Of a stretch of DNA of 64,000 nucleotides, positions 7,020 through 16,964 are shown piece by piece (position 1 is the first letter of the stretch; every line of letters starts with the position of its first letter). Source of the DNA: Candidatus Hydrogenedentota bacterium. GTDB taxonomy: Bacteria; Hydrogenedentota; Hydrogenedentia; Hydrogenedentales; JAEUWI01. The notes beneath the pieces are model-generated. The model did not search any database and was not told the DNA's origin. It saw nothing but the letters and a program-made list of their open reading frames with translations. Location of the stretch: contig JAEUWI010000006.1 of NCBI GenBank assembly GCA_016791475.1, positions 1-64,000 of the forward strand, written 5' to 3'. Made by a program: the position numbers and the translations under genes.

Positions 7020-8057
7020 ATGGAAGCGCAGCGCAGGCAGATCCCCGAGAACACCGGACCGGACGAAGCCGTGGTCCGGGAGGTCGCCGAATTCAGGAAA
7101 CGACTGCTGACCGAGATCTCCGAGGTGGTGGTGGGGCAGCAGGACGTGATTGACCTGATCCTTACCTGCCTCCTGTCGGGAGGGCATTGTCTCCTGACCG
7201 GCCTGCCGGGGCTGGCCAAGACCCTCATGGTGCGCTCCATTGGCCAGTTGCTGGCGCTGAAATTCAGTCGGATCCAGTTCACACCGGATCTCATGCCCTC
7301 GGACATAACCGGCACGGAAATTCTGGAAGAAGAGCGGGCCACGGGGCGGCGCGAATTCCGATTCGTCGAGGGGCCGATCTTCGCGAACTTAATCCTGGCG
7401 GACGAAATCAATCGAACGCCGCCGAAGACCCAGTCGGCGCTGCTGGAAGCCATGCAGGAGCGGCGCGTCACCACGTGCGGGCGCACGTTTTCGCTTGAGG
7501 AGCCCTTTTTCGTGCTGGCGACGCAGAACCCCATTGAGCAGGCCGGCACCTATCCCCTGCCCGAAGCCCAGTTGGACCGCTTCATGTTCAACCTCAAGGT
7601 GGGCTACCTCCAGGAAGACGACGAGGTGCAGGTGGTGCTCAACACAACCTCGCAATGGAGCGACACTATGACGCCGGTCCTCTCCGCGGAGAAACTCCGC
7701 TTCTATCAGGGTCTCGTGCGCGCCGTGCCGGTGTCGGACCACGTGGCGCGCTATGCGGTGCGCCTTGCCGCAGCCACGCGCCCGAGCGAGAACAATCCCT
7801 ACGCCTACGTGAACAAGTACGTGACCTGGGGCGCGGGCATTCGCGGCGGCCAGCAACTGGTGCTGGCGGCGAAGGCCTGGGCCCTGCTCCACGGCCACTA
7901 CCATGTGAGCATCAAGGACATTCAGCGCCTCGCCGGCCCGGCCCTGCGCCACCGGGTGCTCACCAACTACTTCGCGGAATCCGAAGGCGCATCCGCCGAC
8001 GGCATTATCGCGCGCCTGATCAAGGAACTGCCCGAGCCGTCTTCGGGCATTCGATGA
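7020..8057 (+). CDS. MoxR-family AAA+ ATPase
   Basis: The protein has 345 residues. Walker A is GLPGLAKT (61-68), Walker B is LILADEINR (124-132), and sensor 1 is ATQNP (167-171). This is the standard MoxR/RavA-like AAA_3 core followed by a helical lid. Such ATPases act as chaperones that assemble or activate VWA-domain partners, which the next genes encode. AAGGAAAGGAA lies just upstream of ATG 7020. It is the first gene of a contiguous operon that runs to 22108. Confidence 0.93.
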   Translation: MEAQRRQIPENTGPDEAVVREVAEFRKRLLTEISEVVVGQQDVIDLILTCLLSGGHCLLTGLPGLAKTLMVRSIGQLLALKFSRIQFTPDLMPSDITGTEILEEERATGRREFRFVEGPIFANLILADEINRTPPKTQSALLEAMQERRVTTCGRTFSLEEPFFVLATQNPIEQAGTYPLPEAQLDRFMFNLKVGYLQEDDEVQVVLNTTSQWSDTMTPVLSAEKLRFYQGLVRAVPVSDHVARYAVRLAAATRPSENNPYAYVNKYVTWGAGIRGGQQLVLAAKAWALLHGHYHVSIKDIQRLAGPALRHRVLTNYFAESEGASADGIIARLIKELPEPSSGIR

Positions 8058-8084
8058 GCACCACCCAGTCGAGGGGTTTGATGA

Positions 8085-8981
8085 ATGGCCGTAGCCAATA
8101 AACGTTTCTTGAGACCGGAGCTCGTGGCGCAACTGCGCACGATGGAGCTTCGGGCCGCCACCGTGGTGGAGGGTGTGCTGGCGGGGCTCCACCGAAGCCC
8201 GTTCCGGGGCCTCTCCATCGAGTTCGCGGAGTATCGCCGCTACCAGCCGGGGGACGACCCGAAGAAGGTGGACTGGAAAGCCTACGCCAGGAGTGATCGC
8301 TACTATATCAAGGAGTTCGAGGATGAGACCAACCTGGACGCCCATCTGGTCATCGACGCCAGCGCGTCCATGGGCTTCGGATCGGGCGCGGTGACGAAAT
8401 GGCAGTATGGCGGCATCCTCGCGGCGTCCCTCGCCTACCTGCTGCAACAGCAGAACGACGCGGTGGGCCTCGTCGTGATGGATGAAGCCATCCGGACCGA
8501 AATGCCGGCGAAAAACACGCGCGCCCACCTCATCGAATTGATCGGTCGCCTGGAGCAGGTGCAGCCTTCGCGGCAGACACGCCTCGCGGAGGCCCTCCAT
8601 CGCGTGGCGGCGCGGATCAAGCGTCGAGGTATGGTAATTATCATTTCCGACTTGCTGGACGAGCCCGCGGATGTGGTGGCGGCGCTGCGACACCTCAAGT
8701 TTGGCGGAAACGATGTGGTGGTCTTTCACACGCTGGACGCGGTCGAGCTGAATTTCGACTTCAACGGCCCCCACCACTTCGTCGATCCCGAATCGAACGC
8801 CATGACGCCCGCGCTGGCGGAAGACGTGCGAATGGCCTACCTCGAAGCCATGAGCAAGTTCACCGCGTTCTACAAGGAGGAACTGGGGCGCGTCAACATG
8901 TCCTACACCATCTTGAATACGTCCGACCCGCTGGATCGCGCGCTGCTGTCCTTTCTGGGCCAGCCGGGCCGGGGAGGGTGA
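8085..8981 (+). CDS. DUF58 domain protein (VWA-like)
   Basis: The protein has 298 residues. The DUF58 signature RRYQPGDDPKKVDWKAYAR lies at residues 51-69. A VWA-like metal site DASAS is at 91-95. DUF58 proteins accompany MoxR ATPases almost everywhere and are presumed MoxR clients. There is no membrane segment, so it should be cytoplasmic or peripheral. ATG 8085 has GAGGGG 8 nt upstream. It begins 27 bp after moxR ends. Confidence 0.92.
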   Translation: MAVANKRFLRPELVAQLRTMELRAATVVEGVLAGLHRSPFRGLSIEFAEYRRYQPGDDPKKVDWKAYARSDRYYIKEFEDETNLDAHLVIDASASMGFGSGAVTKWQYGGILAASLAYLLQQQNDAVGLVVMDEAIRTEMPAKNTRAHLIELIGRLEQVQPSRQTRLAEALHRVAARIKRRGMVIIISDLLDEPADVVAALRHLKFGGNDVVVFHTLDAVELNFDFNGPHHFVDPESNAMTPALAEDVRMAYLEAMSKFTAFYKEELGRVNMSYTILNTSDPLDRALLSFLGQPGRGG

Positions 8982-9048
8982 GTGTCATGGTTCGAAGGAA
9001 CATGAAAGGGCCAAGCGCCCCATGCCGGCGTGTCGCGGGAGTCGATCC

Positions 9049-11097
9049 ATGCTCTTCATGAACCCGCTCCTGTTATTCGCCGCGCTGGCGGCCGGCGGCC
9101 CCCTGCTGATCCACCTGATGCTGCGCAACCGACCGAAGCGGCAGGTGCTGCCGACCTTGCGTTTCCTGCCGGAGAGCGCGCTTCAGACGGTCGCCATGCA
9201 TCGCCTCAAGAATTTGCTGCTGCTGCTCCTTCGCGTCCTCGTCGTACTGCTCATCGCGGCCGCCTTCGCACGGCCCTACCTGGGCGCGTCCACTGCGACG
9301 GAAGACGGGCCCCGGGCGGAAATCGGCGCGGTCTTCGCCGTGGACACTTCGCTGAGCATGCGCTCGGGCGAACGATGGAACAAGGCTTTGGAATCGGTAC
9401 GCACCCAGGCTTCGCGACTGCCCGCAGGCAGCCCCATGGCCCTGCTCTTCTTTGACGAAAGCGCCCGCGTCGCCGTCGAAGGCGCGACGGATCTGATCGC
9501 CCTGTCGGCCGCGCTGGATGGCGCGAAGCCGGGCTATGGCGGAACGAACCTCGTCGCGGCCATGCGCGCGGGCGCCAGCCTGGGCATGAAACAAGAGGCG
9601 GCCAGACGAACGGTCTATCTCATCAGCGATTTCCAACGCTCGGGATTTCAACAGGTCGCGGAGCGGGTGGAGATCGCGGAGGATGTGGACTTCGTCATGG
9701 TGCCGGTCGGCGAGGGTCCCCTGTGGAACGCCGCAATCACCGGAGTATCAGAGCGGGATACTGAGACGGGCCGTTCGATCCGGGTGCAACTGGAGAGCTT
9801 CGGGACGGGCGGCGCCTCGGGCACCCTGACGCTCTCGCGCGACGGTACGGCTGTCGAAACGCGCGAAATCGCTTTTTTAGATACGGGGCGACTTGTGGAA
9901 GATATCGAACTGAACGCAAAGCTGAACGAAGATTGCCTCCTGAGCGCCGAGCTCACCATTCGCGACGGGCTGAAAGAAGACAATCGCTTCACCGCCCTGA
10001 TTCCGGGCCGGGTGCCTCTCCGTGTCATGGTCAGCGCACCGGGACGCCGAGTCCTCGCCGACAACAAGAGTCCGGGCGGTTACACGGACAATCCCTACCT
10101 GAAGGCCGCCGTCGCCGCGTTTGGCGATCACGTGGAGGCTGCGTGGATCGAGCCGACGCGCCTGGCGGAGCTTTCTGTTGAGAAGCACCCCGTGGCGATC
10201 ATTTGCGGTGCGGAGTCGGCAACACCGGCGATTCTCGCTCACCTCAAGGAGTACGTGATCTCGGGCGGCAACCTCATTCTGTTTCCCGATGGCGATTCGC
10301 GTCAGGCGCTCCCCTCGGAGGGGGCCTATCCGGAGTTGTGCGGTGTCTCCGTACGGGGGTGGAAATCCACCAATCGGGCGTCGGGCGAATACCGTCTTGT
10401 CACCTCCCACAAGACCCGCAACACGCTTGCCGGTTCCGAAGAGCGCGACGCAGCCGCACACCTTTACCCCCGAGCCTACCGCTATCTCGAAGTGGGTCTT
10501 CCGGAAGGGGTCGAGGCCGTCCAGGCCCTCATGCGTTACGACGACGCCAGCCCCTTCCTCGTGGAGCACACGCTGGGCGCGGGCAACGTGTTCCTATGCA
10601 CCACCTCCCTCGATCCCCGCGCCAGTGACCTGGTGCTGCGCCCCACCTTTTCCCCGTTCCTCCACCAGTTGATTTCCGAGTGCGCGGAGCGGACAACACC
10701 CCGTGTGGTCTACCACGTGGGAGAGGTCGTGCAGGAACTGCTGACTGCGCCACAGGCCACGCTGGAGCCGCTGGATGGCGGGATGGTCCCGGACAATGGC
10801 GATGATGGGATCATGAAAGCGCCCGGGGCCTATCGCCTCCGCACTGGAGACCTGGAACGCGTCTTGGCCGTACGCCTGCGTCCGGAAGAATCGGACCTGG
10901 CGTCCATGGAGCCTTCGCATATCAAGGTCGTCGGCTCGGCGGGCGCGGAGGCGGCCCGGGTGGCTGGGGTCAACACCGAAACGCTGGAGTCACCACCGGA
11001 GCCCGATGCCGGAGGGCGATTCGGACACTATCTGCTGGTCGTCGCGCTGGCCTGCATGGCGGCGGAAACTCTCATCGCAAGCCGGACGGTACGATAA
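9049..11097 (+). CDS. BatA-like membrane protein with VWA domain
   Basis: The protein has 682 residues from ATG 9049, which has GGGAG upstream; the frame also opens at 9022. The N-terminus has the BatA pattern: a membrane helix (5-24), a short basic loop with NRPKRQVLPTLRFL, and a second helix (55-73). A VWA domain follows with the MIDAS motif DTSLS (99-103). The rest resembles BatA/aerotolerance-operon periplasmic regions, ending in a last membrane helix (HYLLVVALACMAAE). It probably works with the MoxR and DUF58 proteins in an envelope complex. The substrate is unknown. Confidence 0.88.
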   Translation: MLFMNPLLLFAALAAGGPLLIHLMLRNRPKRQVLPTLRFLPESALQTVAMHRLKNLLLLLLRVLVVLLIAAAFARPYLGASTATEDGPRAEIGAVFAVDTSLSMRSGERWNKALESVRTQASRLPAGSPMALLFFDESARVAVEGATDLIALSAALDGAKPGYGGTNLVAAMRAGASLGMKQEAARRTVYLISDFQRSGFQQVAERVEIAEDVDFVMVPVGEGPLWNAAITGVSERDTETGRSIRVQLESFGTGGASGTLTLSRDGTAVETREIAFLDTGRLVEDIELNAKLNEDCLLSAELTIRDGLKEDNRFTALIPGRVPLRVMVSAPGRRVLADNKSPGGYTDNPYLKAAVAAFGDHVEAAWIEPTRLAELSVEKHPVAIICGAESATPAILAHLKEYVISGGNLILFPDGDSRQALPSEGAYPELCGVSVRGWKSTNRASGEYRLVTSHKTRNTLAGSEERDAAAHLYPRAYRYLEVGLPEGVEAVQALMRYDDASPFLVEHTLGAGNVFLCTTSLDPRASDLVLRPTFSPFLHQLISECAERTTPRVVYHVGEVVQELLTAPQATLEPLDGGMVPDNGDDGIMKAPGAYRLRTGDLERVLAVRLRPEESDLASMEPSHIKVVGSAGAEAARVAGVNTETLESPPEPDAGGRFGHYLLVVALACMAAETLIASRTVR

Positions 11098-11100
11098 GCC

Positions 11101-14100
11101 ATGGAACGATTCACGAGCATACCTCGAAGCGCCTCCAGCGCCCAGATGATTTCCATTACCCACGAACTGGCCCACATCTTCGGCAAGATTCACGATCTGC
11201 GCCGCCGCGTGCTGCTGCTTGCGCTGGGCCGCGCGCTGACGCGGGCCGCGTGGTGCTGGCTAGGCTCGCTGCTTTTCCTGGGCACGATGATCCTGATCAT
11301 TCCCTTTCCGGAGCTACTGCGCCAGGCAATACTCCTCCTGCATTTTATCGCCATGGGCGTCGGCGCCTGGTATGGCGCGCGCTACCTGTTCCAGGGCCGC
11401 GATTCGGGCGGCAGGAATCGACTGCGGCGCTGGGCCCTGCGCTGCGAAGAGATGTTCCCCCCGCTTGGGGATCGCCTCGTGACCTGCGTGGACTTTGCCC
11501 AGGAGGGCGATGGTGCGGATCGTTTCCGGCGGAGCCCCGTGGCGCTGGCGTTGCTCCATGACACGGCGCGCCACCTCGGCGGCTTCAACCCCGCCCAGGC
11601 TGTTCCGAAGCGCGGTATTCAGCGCGCCTTCGGCCTGGCGCTGATTCCCTTCTTTATTTTCTTCGTGCTGGAAGTGTTGCTTGCCCCGTGGCCGGGCAGG
11701 ATGGCGGCGGCGCTGTACCTCTACAAGAGCGAACCGGCGTGGCTGATTTCGGGAGCCGGAACCATTGAGGGCCTCGTCATTCGGCCGGGCACTGTCGAGA
11801 CCCCTCGCGGCTCCAGTCTGACTATCGAAGCTGAGCTGGAGACTGCCGGTACGCTTGATCTCGCGTCGTTTCCGCCCATATTGAAGACGAGCACCGCGTC
11901 GACGGTTGAAGGCGCCGCGGACGAACGGGGCGAACAGAACATGCTGGCGGACGCGAACCGTCCCGCTGTGTACTATGTGGCGCTGCACGACATCCAGACG
12001 GTGACGGCGTATCAGGTCAGCGTGGTGGTGCCACCCGGGGAGCGGAGCTACGGGGACCGCCTCGGCGCGTGGCTCGCATCCTTTTCGCGCGACTACGAGG
12101 CCCGCGATGCGAATGCGCGGGAGAGCGAAACGTACACCATCACACCCTTCGATCCTCCGTCCATCACCGCCATGCGGGCCACGCTCCGGCACCCGGCCTA
12201 TACCCGACTGCCGGAGGAAATTCAGGAAGGCTCCTATATCGCGGGTCTTCCCGGCACCTCGGTGGCCTTCCATGTGGAGTCGGATCGGCCTCTGGCCTCG
12301 GCGCAACTCCTTGACGAGCAGGGCAAGACGATCCACGCGGTGGTGGAGGATGGACCGGCGGGCATGGCCACGGTGGCGCGCTTCGATTTCCGTATCGAGG
12401 CGGACGCCTCCATGCGCCTCGACCTGACCGACCAAGCCGGGCACAACAACCTGGAGCCGCCGCTGGTGGTGGTCCACGCCCGGAAAGACGAAGCTCCGAC
12501 AGTAACGGTCAAGCGCCCTGGCGCGGACTGGTCCGTCCATCCCGTGGCGGAGATCACCTTTGAGGCGACGGCCGCCGACGACTTTGGTGTAGTCCGGTTC
12601 AAGCTGGAGTACCAGGTCAATGGCGGTCCAGCCGAGACCCACATGCTCTACGAATCGCCCGCAGACAGCGGGGGCGAGCGTAATGCCGTTGGCAACCATG
12701 TGCTGGCCCTGGAAACGCTGGGCGTGAAGCCCGGCGACAGTATCCTCTACCGCTTCATCGCGGAAGACGCACGCATCGATCTTCCCGAGGCGGGCGCGGA
12801 CCTCGATGCCCTGCGCGGCTTCTCTCAGCCCTATTTTCTCGCCGTCCGTCCTTTTGACGAGGAACTCTTCAAAGGCTCCGCCAGCGCGGGCGGTTCGGGC
12901 CCCCCGCCCCCCACGGAACGGAAGGTCATCGTGGCGACGCTTCGCTTCGACGAACGCCAGGGCATCCTGACGGACGAAGAGCGGCGCACGACGGCGGATG
13001 ACATTGCGCGGACACAGCGGGAAGTACGGGTGGAAACGGAGCGCATGAAGGAGAGGCTTTCGGCGATGTCCGACATCCCCAACAAGGCCGAGCGCCTCAA
13101 GCACCTGGATGACGCCATTGCCGAGATGAGCACCGCCGAGAGCCTGTTGTCGGCCATGGAGCCCGACGCTGCCCTGCCCCATGAGAACTCAGCCCTGCAG
13201 CACCAGATCGCCGCGCTGGTGGGTCTGCCCATTTACCAGAACTGGATGCAGGACGCCATGCCCTCCTCCTTTCCACCGGATCCGGAGACGGCCCTGGCCG
13301 GCCAGAAGGTGGAGTTTGAGAAGGATAAATACGAGCTCTTCCAACCGGCTCAGGGCAAGGAACTGGACCAGGCGCTGCTGAAGGCCCTCGAACAGACCCG
13401 CGATTTGGCGCAGCGCCAGAAGGAGTTCCTCGAAGAGATCTCCCGCGAAGTGGAGGAGCAAAACCCCGGCGGTGGCGCTGGCGCGTCTTCCAGTTCGGCG
13501 CAGGGCGGCGCAAGCCTTCCCCCCGGCGCGCGCTATGCCGAGATGCGCCAGAAGGCGGAGGAGCAGCGCAGGGAACTGGAGCGTCTTCGCGAGTCCTTGC
13601 GCGAACTGGACGGCCTGGACACGGAAACGGCGGATAAAATCCGCGAGGCCATCGAGCGCACGGCCCGGGAACTGGCGAAGGCCAGCGAGGAGATGGCCCA
13701 GGAAAAACTCGACGAGGCAAAGACCGCCAACGCGCGTGCGGAGCAGGAACTGCTCGATCTGCAACAGGTGTTGGCGCAGGCAAAGAACGCCAACACGAAG
13801 GCCCAGGCGGAGGCGCTCGCGAAAATGATCGACGCTTGGAAGAAGGAGCAGCAGGCGCTGCGCGCCGACACGGCGAAGGGCGGAAAATCGCCGGAATCGC
13901 TTGAAGACGGTGCTCGTCGGCAGGAAGCGCTGGGCGCGCAGGTAGCGCAGGCGGCGGGGGCACTGGAGGGGTCCACAGGTGGAATGGAACCGGTTGAACA
14001 GAGCCTGGAGGCCGCGGCGCGCTGGATGGACCAGGCGGCGCAGAATCTCGCGGACGATCGGCAGCGCGAAGCGCTGAAGGGTCAGGACGCCACCTTGAAG

Positions 14101-14700
14101 CAGCTTCAGGCGGCCCAGGAAGCGATTGCGGGACACCTGGCCAAGTTGGAGGGCAACGGCCACGAGCCTATCCTCCAGGCACTCGCGGAAATAGAGGAGT
14201 TTAGGGAGTACCTGGAGCGGGAGGCGGAGGCCTATGCCGATCGCCAGTACATCCCCGACGTGAATGGAACGCCGCAAGAACAGGACTCCGCGCCGAGCGC
14301 CCCCCCGGCGCAAGCCCCGGACAGCGCGGTGCCGCCGCCCTCGGAGGGGCCGCCGATGGCGCCGGAAGCGGGCGATCCCCCAGCCGTCATCGCCACGAAA
14401 ATGGCCCGCTTGCAGGGCCTCCTGCAGCAGCACGGCCAGGTCGGCGGGATGCTGAGCGAACTCGACCGAACCGTACGCGCGGGTAGCTCCAGTTGGGGTG
14501 ATTCCGGCGTGACGGAGCTGATTCCCCAGATTATGGCCTCCCTGGAAACCATCGAGGACATCCTCCGTACCCAGGTGGAGGCGGCGGACGAACTACAGCG
14601 TCTGCGGCAGACGCGCTCGCAGGAGTTGCCCCCGCAGTTCCGCGCGATGGCGACAAAGTACTTCGAAGCGCTGGGCGCGGCGCCAGCGAGCACTCCCTGA
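11101..14700 (+). CDS. Large DUF4175-like membrane protein with coiled coils
   Basis: The protein has 1199 residues. Membrane helices lie at about 47-95 (two) and 175-200. An extracytoplasmic beta-rich region (about 200-600) is followed by long charged helical stretches rich in Glu, Lys, Ala and Gln (about 625-710 and 780-1000) that look like coiled coils, then a proline-rich linker (about 1060-1100) and a final helical part. The layout matches DUF4175-type proteins seen beside MoxR/BatA genes. It starts 3 bp after the batA-like stop. ATG 11146 is a possible alternative start. The function is unknown; a structural part of the VWA envelope complex is plausible. Confidence 0.75.
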   Translation: MERFTSIPRSASSAQMISITHELAHIFGKIHDLRRRVLLLALGRALTRAAWCWLGSLLFLGTMILIIPFPELLRQAILLLHFIAMGVGAWYGARYLFQGRDSGGRNRLRRWALRCEEMFPPLGDRLVTCVDFAQEGDGADRFRRSPVALALLHDTARHLGGFNPAQAVPKRGIQRAFGLALIPFFIFFVLEVLLAPWPGRMAAALYLYKSEPAWLISGAGTIEGLVIRPGTVETPRGSSLTIEAELETAGTLDLASFPPILKTSTASTVEGAADERGEQNMLADANRPAVYYVALHDIQTVTAYQVSVVVPPGERSYGDRLGAWLASFSRDYEARDANARESETYTITPFDPPSITAMRATLRHPAYTRLPEEIQEGSYIAGLPGTSVAFHVESDRPLASAQLLDEQGKTIHAVVEDGPAGMATVARFDFRIEADASMRLDLTDQAGHNNLEPPLVVVHARKDEAPTVTVKRPGADWSVHPVAEITFEATAADDFGVVRFKLEYQVNGGPAETHMLYESPADSGGERNAVGNHVLALETLGVKPGDSILYRFIAEDARIDLPEAGADLDALRGFSQPYFLAVRPFDEELFKGSASAGGSGPPPPTERKVIVATLRFDERQGILTDEERRTTADDIARTQREVRVETERMKERLSAMSDIPNKAERLKHLDDAIAEMSTAESLLSAMEPDAALPHENSALQHQIAALVGLPIYQNWMQDAMPSSFPPDPETALAGQKVEFEKDKYELFQPAQGKELDQALLKALEQTRDLAQRQKEFLEEISREVEEQNPGGGAGASSSSAQGGASLPPGARYAEMRQKAEEQRRELERLRESLRELDGLDTETADKIREAIERTARELAKASEEMAQEKLDEAKTANARAEQELLDLQQVLAQAKNANTKAQAEALAKMIDAWKKEQQALRADTAKGGKSPESLEDGARRQEALGAQVAQAAGALEGSTGGMEPVEQSLEAAARWMDQAAQNLADDRQREALKGQDATLKQLQAAQEAIAGHLAKLEGNGHEPILQALAEIEEFREYLEREAEAYADRQYIPDVNGTPQEQDSAPSAPPAQAPDSAVPPPSEGPPMAPEAGDPPAVIATKMARLQGLLQQHGQVGGMLSELDRTVRAGSSSWGDSGVTELIPQIMASLETIEDILRTQVEAADELQRLRQTRSQELPPQFRAMATKYFEALGAAPASTP

Positions 14701-14723
14701 TCCGAAACGGAAAGATTTCGAGC

Positions 14724-16964
14724 ATGGCATTATTATTGGAACAGTTCTGGAGCGGCGGCCAGGTGGTCTATCGCGGCTGGCCGGTCGCCTGGTGGCTCGC
14801 GGGCCTCGGCGTGGCGGTGGCCATCGTCGTTGCGGCGTACGTCATGCAGCGCGCGGGCGGTGGCGTCTGGATCAAGCGCATTTCCTACGGCCTGCGAATG
14901 ATGGCCTGTATGCTGCTGCTCTTTCTGCTCATGGAGCCGGTGCTTCGCGCGGAAGAGGTACTGCCGCAGCAGTCCTTCCTGATCCACCTCTTCGATACGT
15001 CGGGCAGCATGGGCATCGAAGACTTTGAAGGTCAGGGACGCCTGGCGGCGGTCGACGGGTTGACCCGCACTTCCGAGGCGCGCGGGGAACTTGACCGTCT
15101 CTATCGCCCCATCGAGTTTGGCTTTGATGTGGACCTCCGGACCCGGGCGCCGGAAGACACCCTGGATGTAACCAAGAACACGACCGATCTGGCCACGGCC
15201 TTCCAGCAACTTCATGTTCAGACCAGCGGCCTGCCTCTGTCCGGTGTGGTCCTCTACTCCGACGGGGTAGCCACGATCAATGCGCGGCAGGAACAAATCG
15301 TGGAAGCCGCGCTGGCGCTGAATGCGCCGATCTACGCCGTGGGCGGTGCGCCGGAGAGGCCCGGGCCGGATATCTGGATTGAAGACGTGATGCACCCGGC
15401 CCAGGCGGTGAAGGGATCGGCCACACCCGTCACGGTGCTGGTTGGCGCCCGCGATATGAAGGGCGGCGCGACGGTCACCCTTTATCAGGAAGCGACAAAG
15501 GTGGAAGAGAAAACCCTTCGGCCCCGGTCGGGCGAGCAGACCATCAGTGCGGAATTCCAGCTTTCCATCAACGATACGGGCACCAGCGCCTATCGGGTGG
15601 AAGTGACCACCGAGAGCGAGGAGACCTATCCGTGGAACAACACGGAGAACTTCTTCATCAACGTCGTCCAGGAACGGCAGCGATTGCTCTATGTAGAGGG
15701 GTATCCGCGCTACGAGTATCGCTCCCTGCGCGCGGCCTTTGAAAACGACGAGCGCTTCCAGGTCACGTCCTACGTGATGGTGGACCGTCAGGACAACATT
15801 TATCGGCAGGGCTTGAACACGGCGGGCGAGCTGGAGCAGGGCTTCCCGAAAACCGAAGCGGAGTTGTTCGCCTACGATGTGGTGGTCATCGGCGATGTGG
15901 AGGCCGCCAAGTTCACGACGGACCAGTTGACGAATCTCCGGGAATTCGTACGACGCAAGGGCGGTGGACTGCTCTTTCTCGCGGGGGACAGCTCCTTCGC
16001 GCCCGGAGGCTTCAACGTCACGCCCCTGGCCGATGTGCTGCCTTTTTCCGTCGGCAATACGCAGCGGCTCACGGAAGAGTTTCGGGTTTCCCCCACGCCG
16101 GAAGGAATCGAACGGGGCATCTTCGGTCCCCTTAATACCGCCTCCGGCAGCGCACCCTGGGATGTTCTCCCGCCGGTGAAGGGCCTCTTTCCCCTGCAAG
16201 GCTTGAAACCGGGGGCGGTGGCCCTGTGCCGCATCGATCAGGGGCGGGGAGAAGACGATCCGCCGGTGGTGGCTTTCCAACGCTACGGCGGCGGGGTCAG
16301 CCTCATTTGTGGCGTCTCGGGCACGTGGCCCTGGCGCTTTCAGACGAAATCGGACAACCCATCGTACAACGCCTTCTGGAAGCAGATGTCCCTTATTTTG
16401 AGCGACCGCCTCAACAACCGGTTGAACGTTACCGCGGAGCCGCCCATCTCCCCCGTCGGCACCGAAGTGAAACTTTCAGTGGTGGCGCGCAACGCCGCTT
16501 TCGAGATGGACCCGGTGGCAAAGATAACGCTGGAAATCACGGCGCCGGACGGCAGCGCATCCTCCTTCACGCCCCAGCCCTCGGCGGAGGGTGGACCCGG
16601 CGCCTACGACTACACGCTTAAGGGTTCTGGCGCGGGCCTATACAAGGTCAGGGCTTTCACGACACCCGCCGCGGATGATCAGGCGCAGGAAGCTTCCAGC
16701 GTCTTTGTGGTGGAAGATGACTCACCGGAGTTGCGGGCTGTGGATCTCAACGAGGGACTGCTGCGCCAGCTCGCCAGCGCCACGGGCGGGAACTATGTGC
16801 ATGCACTGGACTATGACCAGCTTCCAAAGCTGGTAAAGCCCGCCGAGGGCTCCCTCACCCAGGTTCGGGAAACCGCCATCTGGGATCAGCCGGCCTTCCT
16901 CATCGGACTGCTGGCCCTGCTGTTGAGTGAGTGGACCTTACGGCGCTGGGGAAATCTGGCATGA
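14724..16964 (+). CDS. VWA membrane protein with glutamine-amidotransferase-like domain
   Basis: The protein has 746 residues. Two N-terminal membrane helices lie at about 21-41 and 55-72. A VWA domain carries the MIDAS motif DTSGS (91-95). A Rossmann-like region around residues 310-430 (RLLYVEGYPRYEYRSL, then GGGLLFLAGDSSF) is the amidotransferase-like fold common in these operon members. It lacks an obvious catalytic cysteine, so it is probably non-enzymatic. A C-terminal helix (FLIGLLALLLSEW) ends the chain. GGAAAG precedes ATG 14724. It overlaps the DUF4159 gene by 4 nt. Confidence 0.82.
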   Translation: MALLLEQFWSGGQVVYRGWPVAWWLAGLGVAVAIVVAAYVMQRAGGGVWIKRISYGLRMMACMLLLFLLMEPVLRAEEVLPQQSFLIHLFDTSGSMGIEDFEGQGRLAAVDGLTRTSEARGELDRLYRPIEFGFDVDLRTRAPEDTLDVTKNTTDLATAFQQLHVQTSGLPLSGVVLYSDGVATINARQEQIVEAALALNAPIYAVGGAPERPGPDIWIEDVMHPAQAVKGSATPVTVLVGARDMKGGATVTLYQEATKVEEKTLRPRSGEQTISAEFQLSINDTGTSAYRVEVTTESEETYPWNNTENFFINVVQERQRLLYVEGYPRYEYRSLRAAFENDERFQVTSYVMVDRQDNIYRQGLNTAGELEQGFPKTEAELFAYDVVVIGDVEAAKFTTDQLTNLREFVRRKGGGLLFLAGDSSFAPGGFNVTPLADVLPFSVGNTQRLTEEFRVSPTPEGIERGIFGPLNTASGSAPWDVLPPVKGLFPLQGLKPGAVALCRIDQGRGEDDPPVVAFQRYGGGVSLICGVSGTWPWRFQTKSDNPSYNAFWKQMSLILSDRLNNRLNVTAEPPISPVGTEVKLSVVARNAAFEMDPVAKITLEITAPDGSASSFTPQPSAEGGPGAYDYTLKGSGAGLYKVRAFTTPAADDQAQEASSVFVVEDDSPELRAVDLNEGLLRQLASATGGNYVHALDYDQLPKLVKPAEGSLTQVRETAIWDQPAFLIGLLALLLSEWTLRRWGNLA

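Noticed and set aside
11314-13182. 622-residue open frame on the minus strand
   Set aside because: It is antisense to the DUF4175-like gene, whose frame has coherent helices and operon spacing. No domain was seen in the antisense frame.
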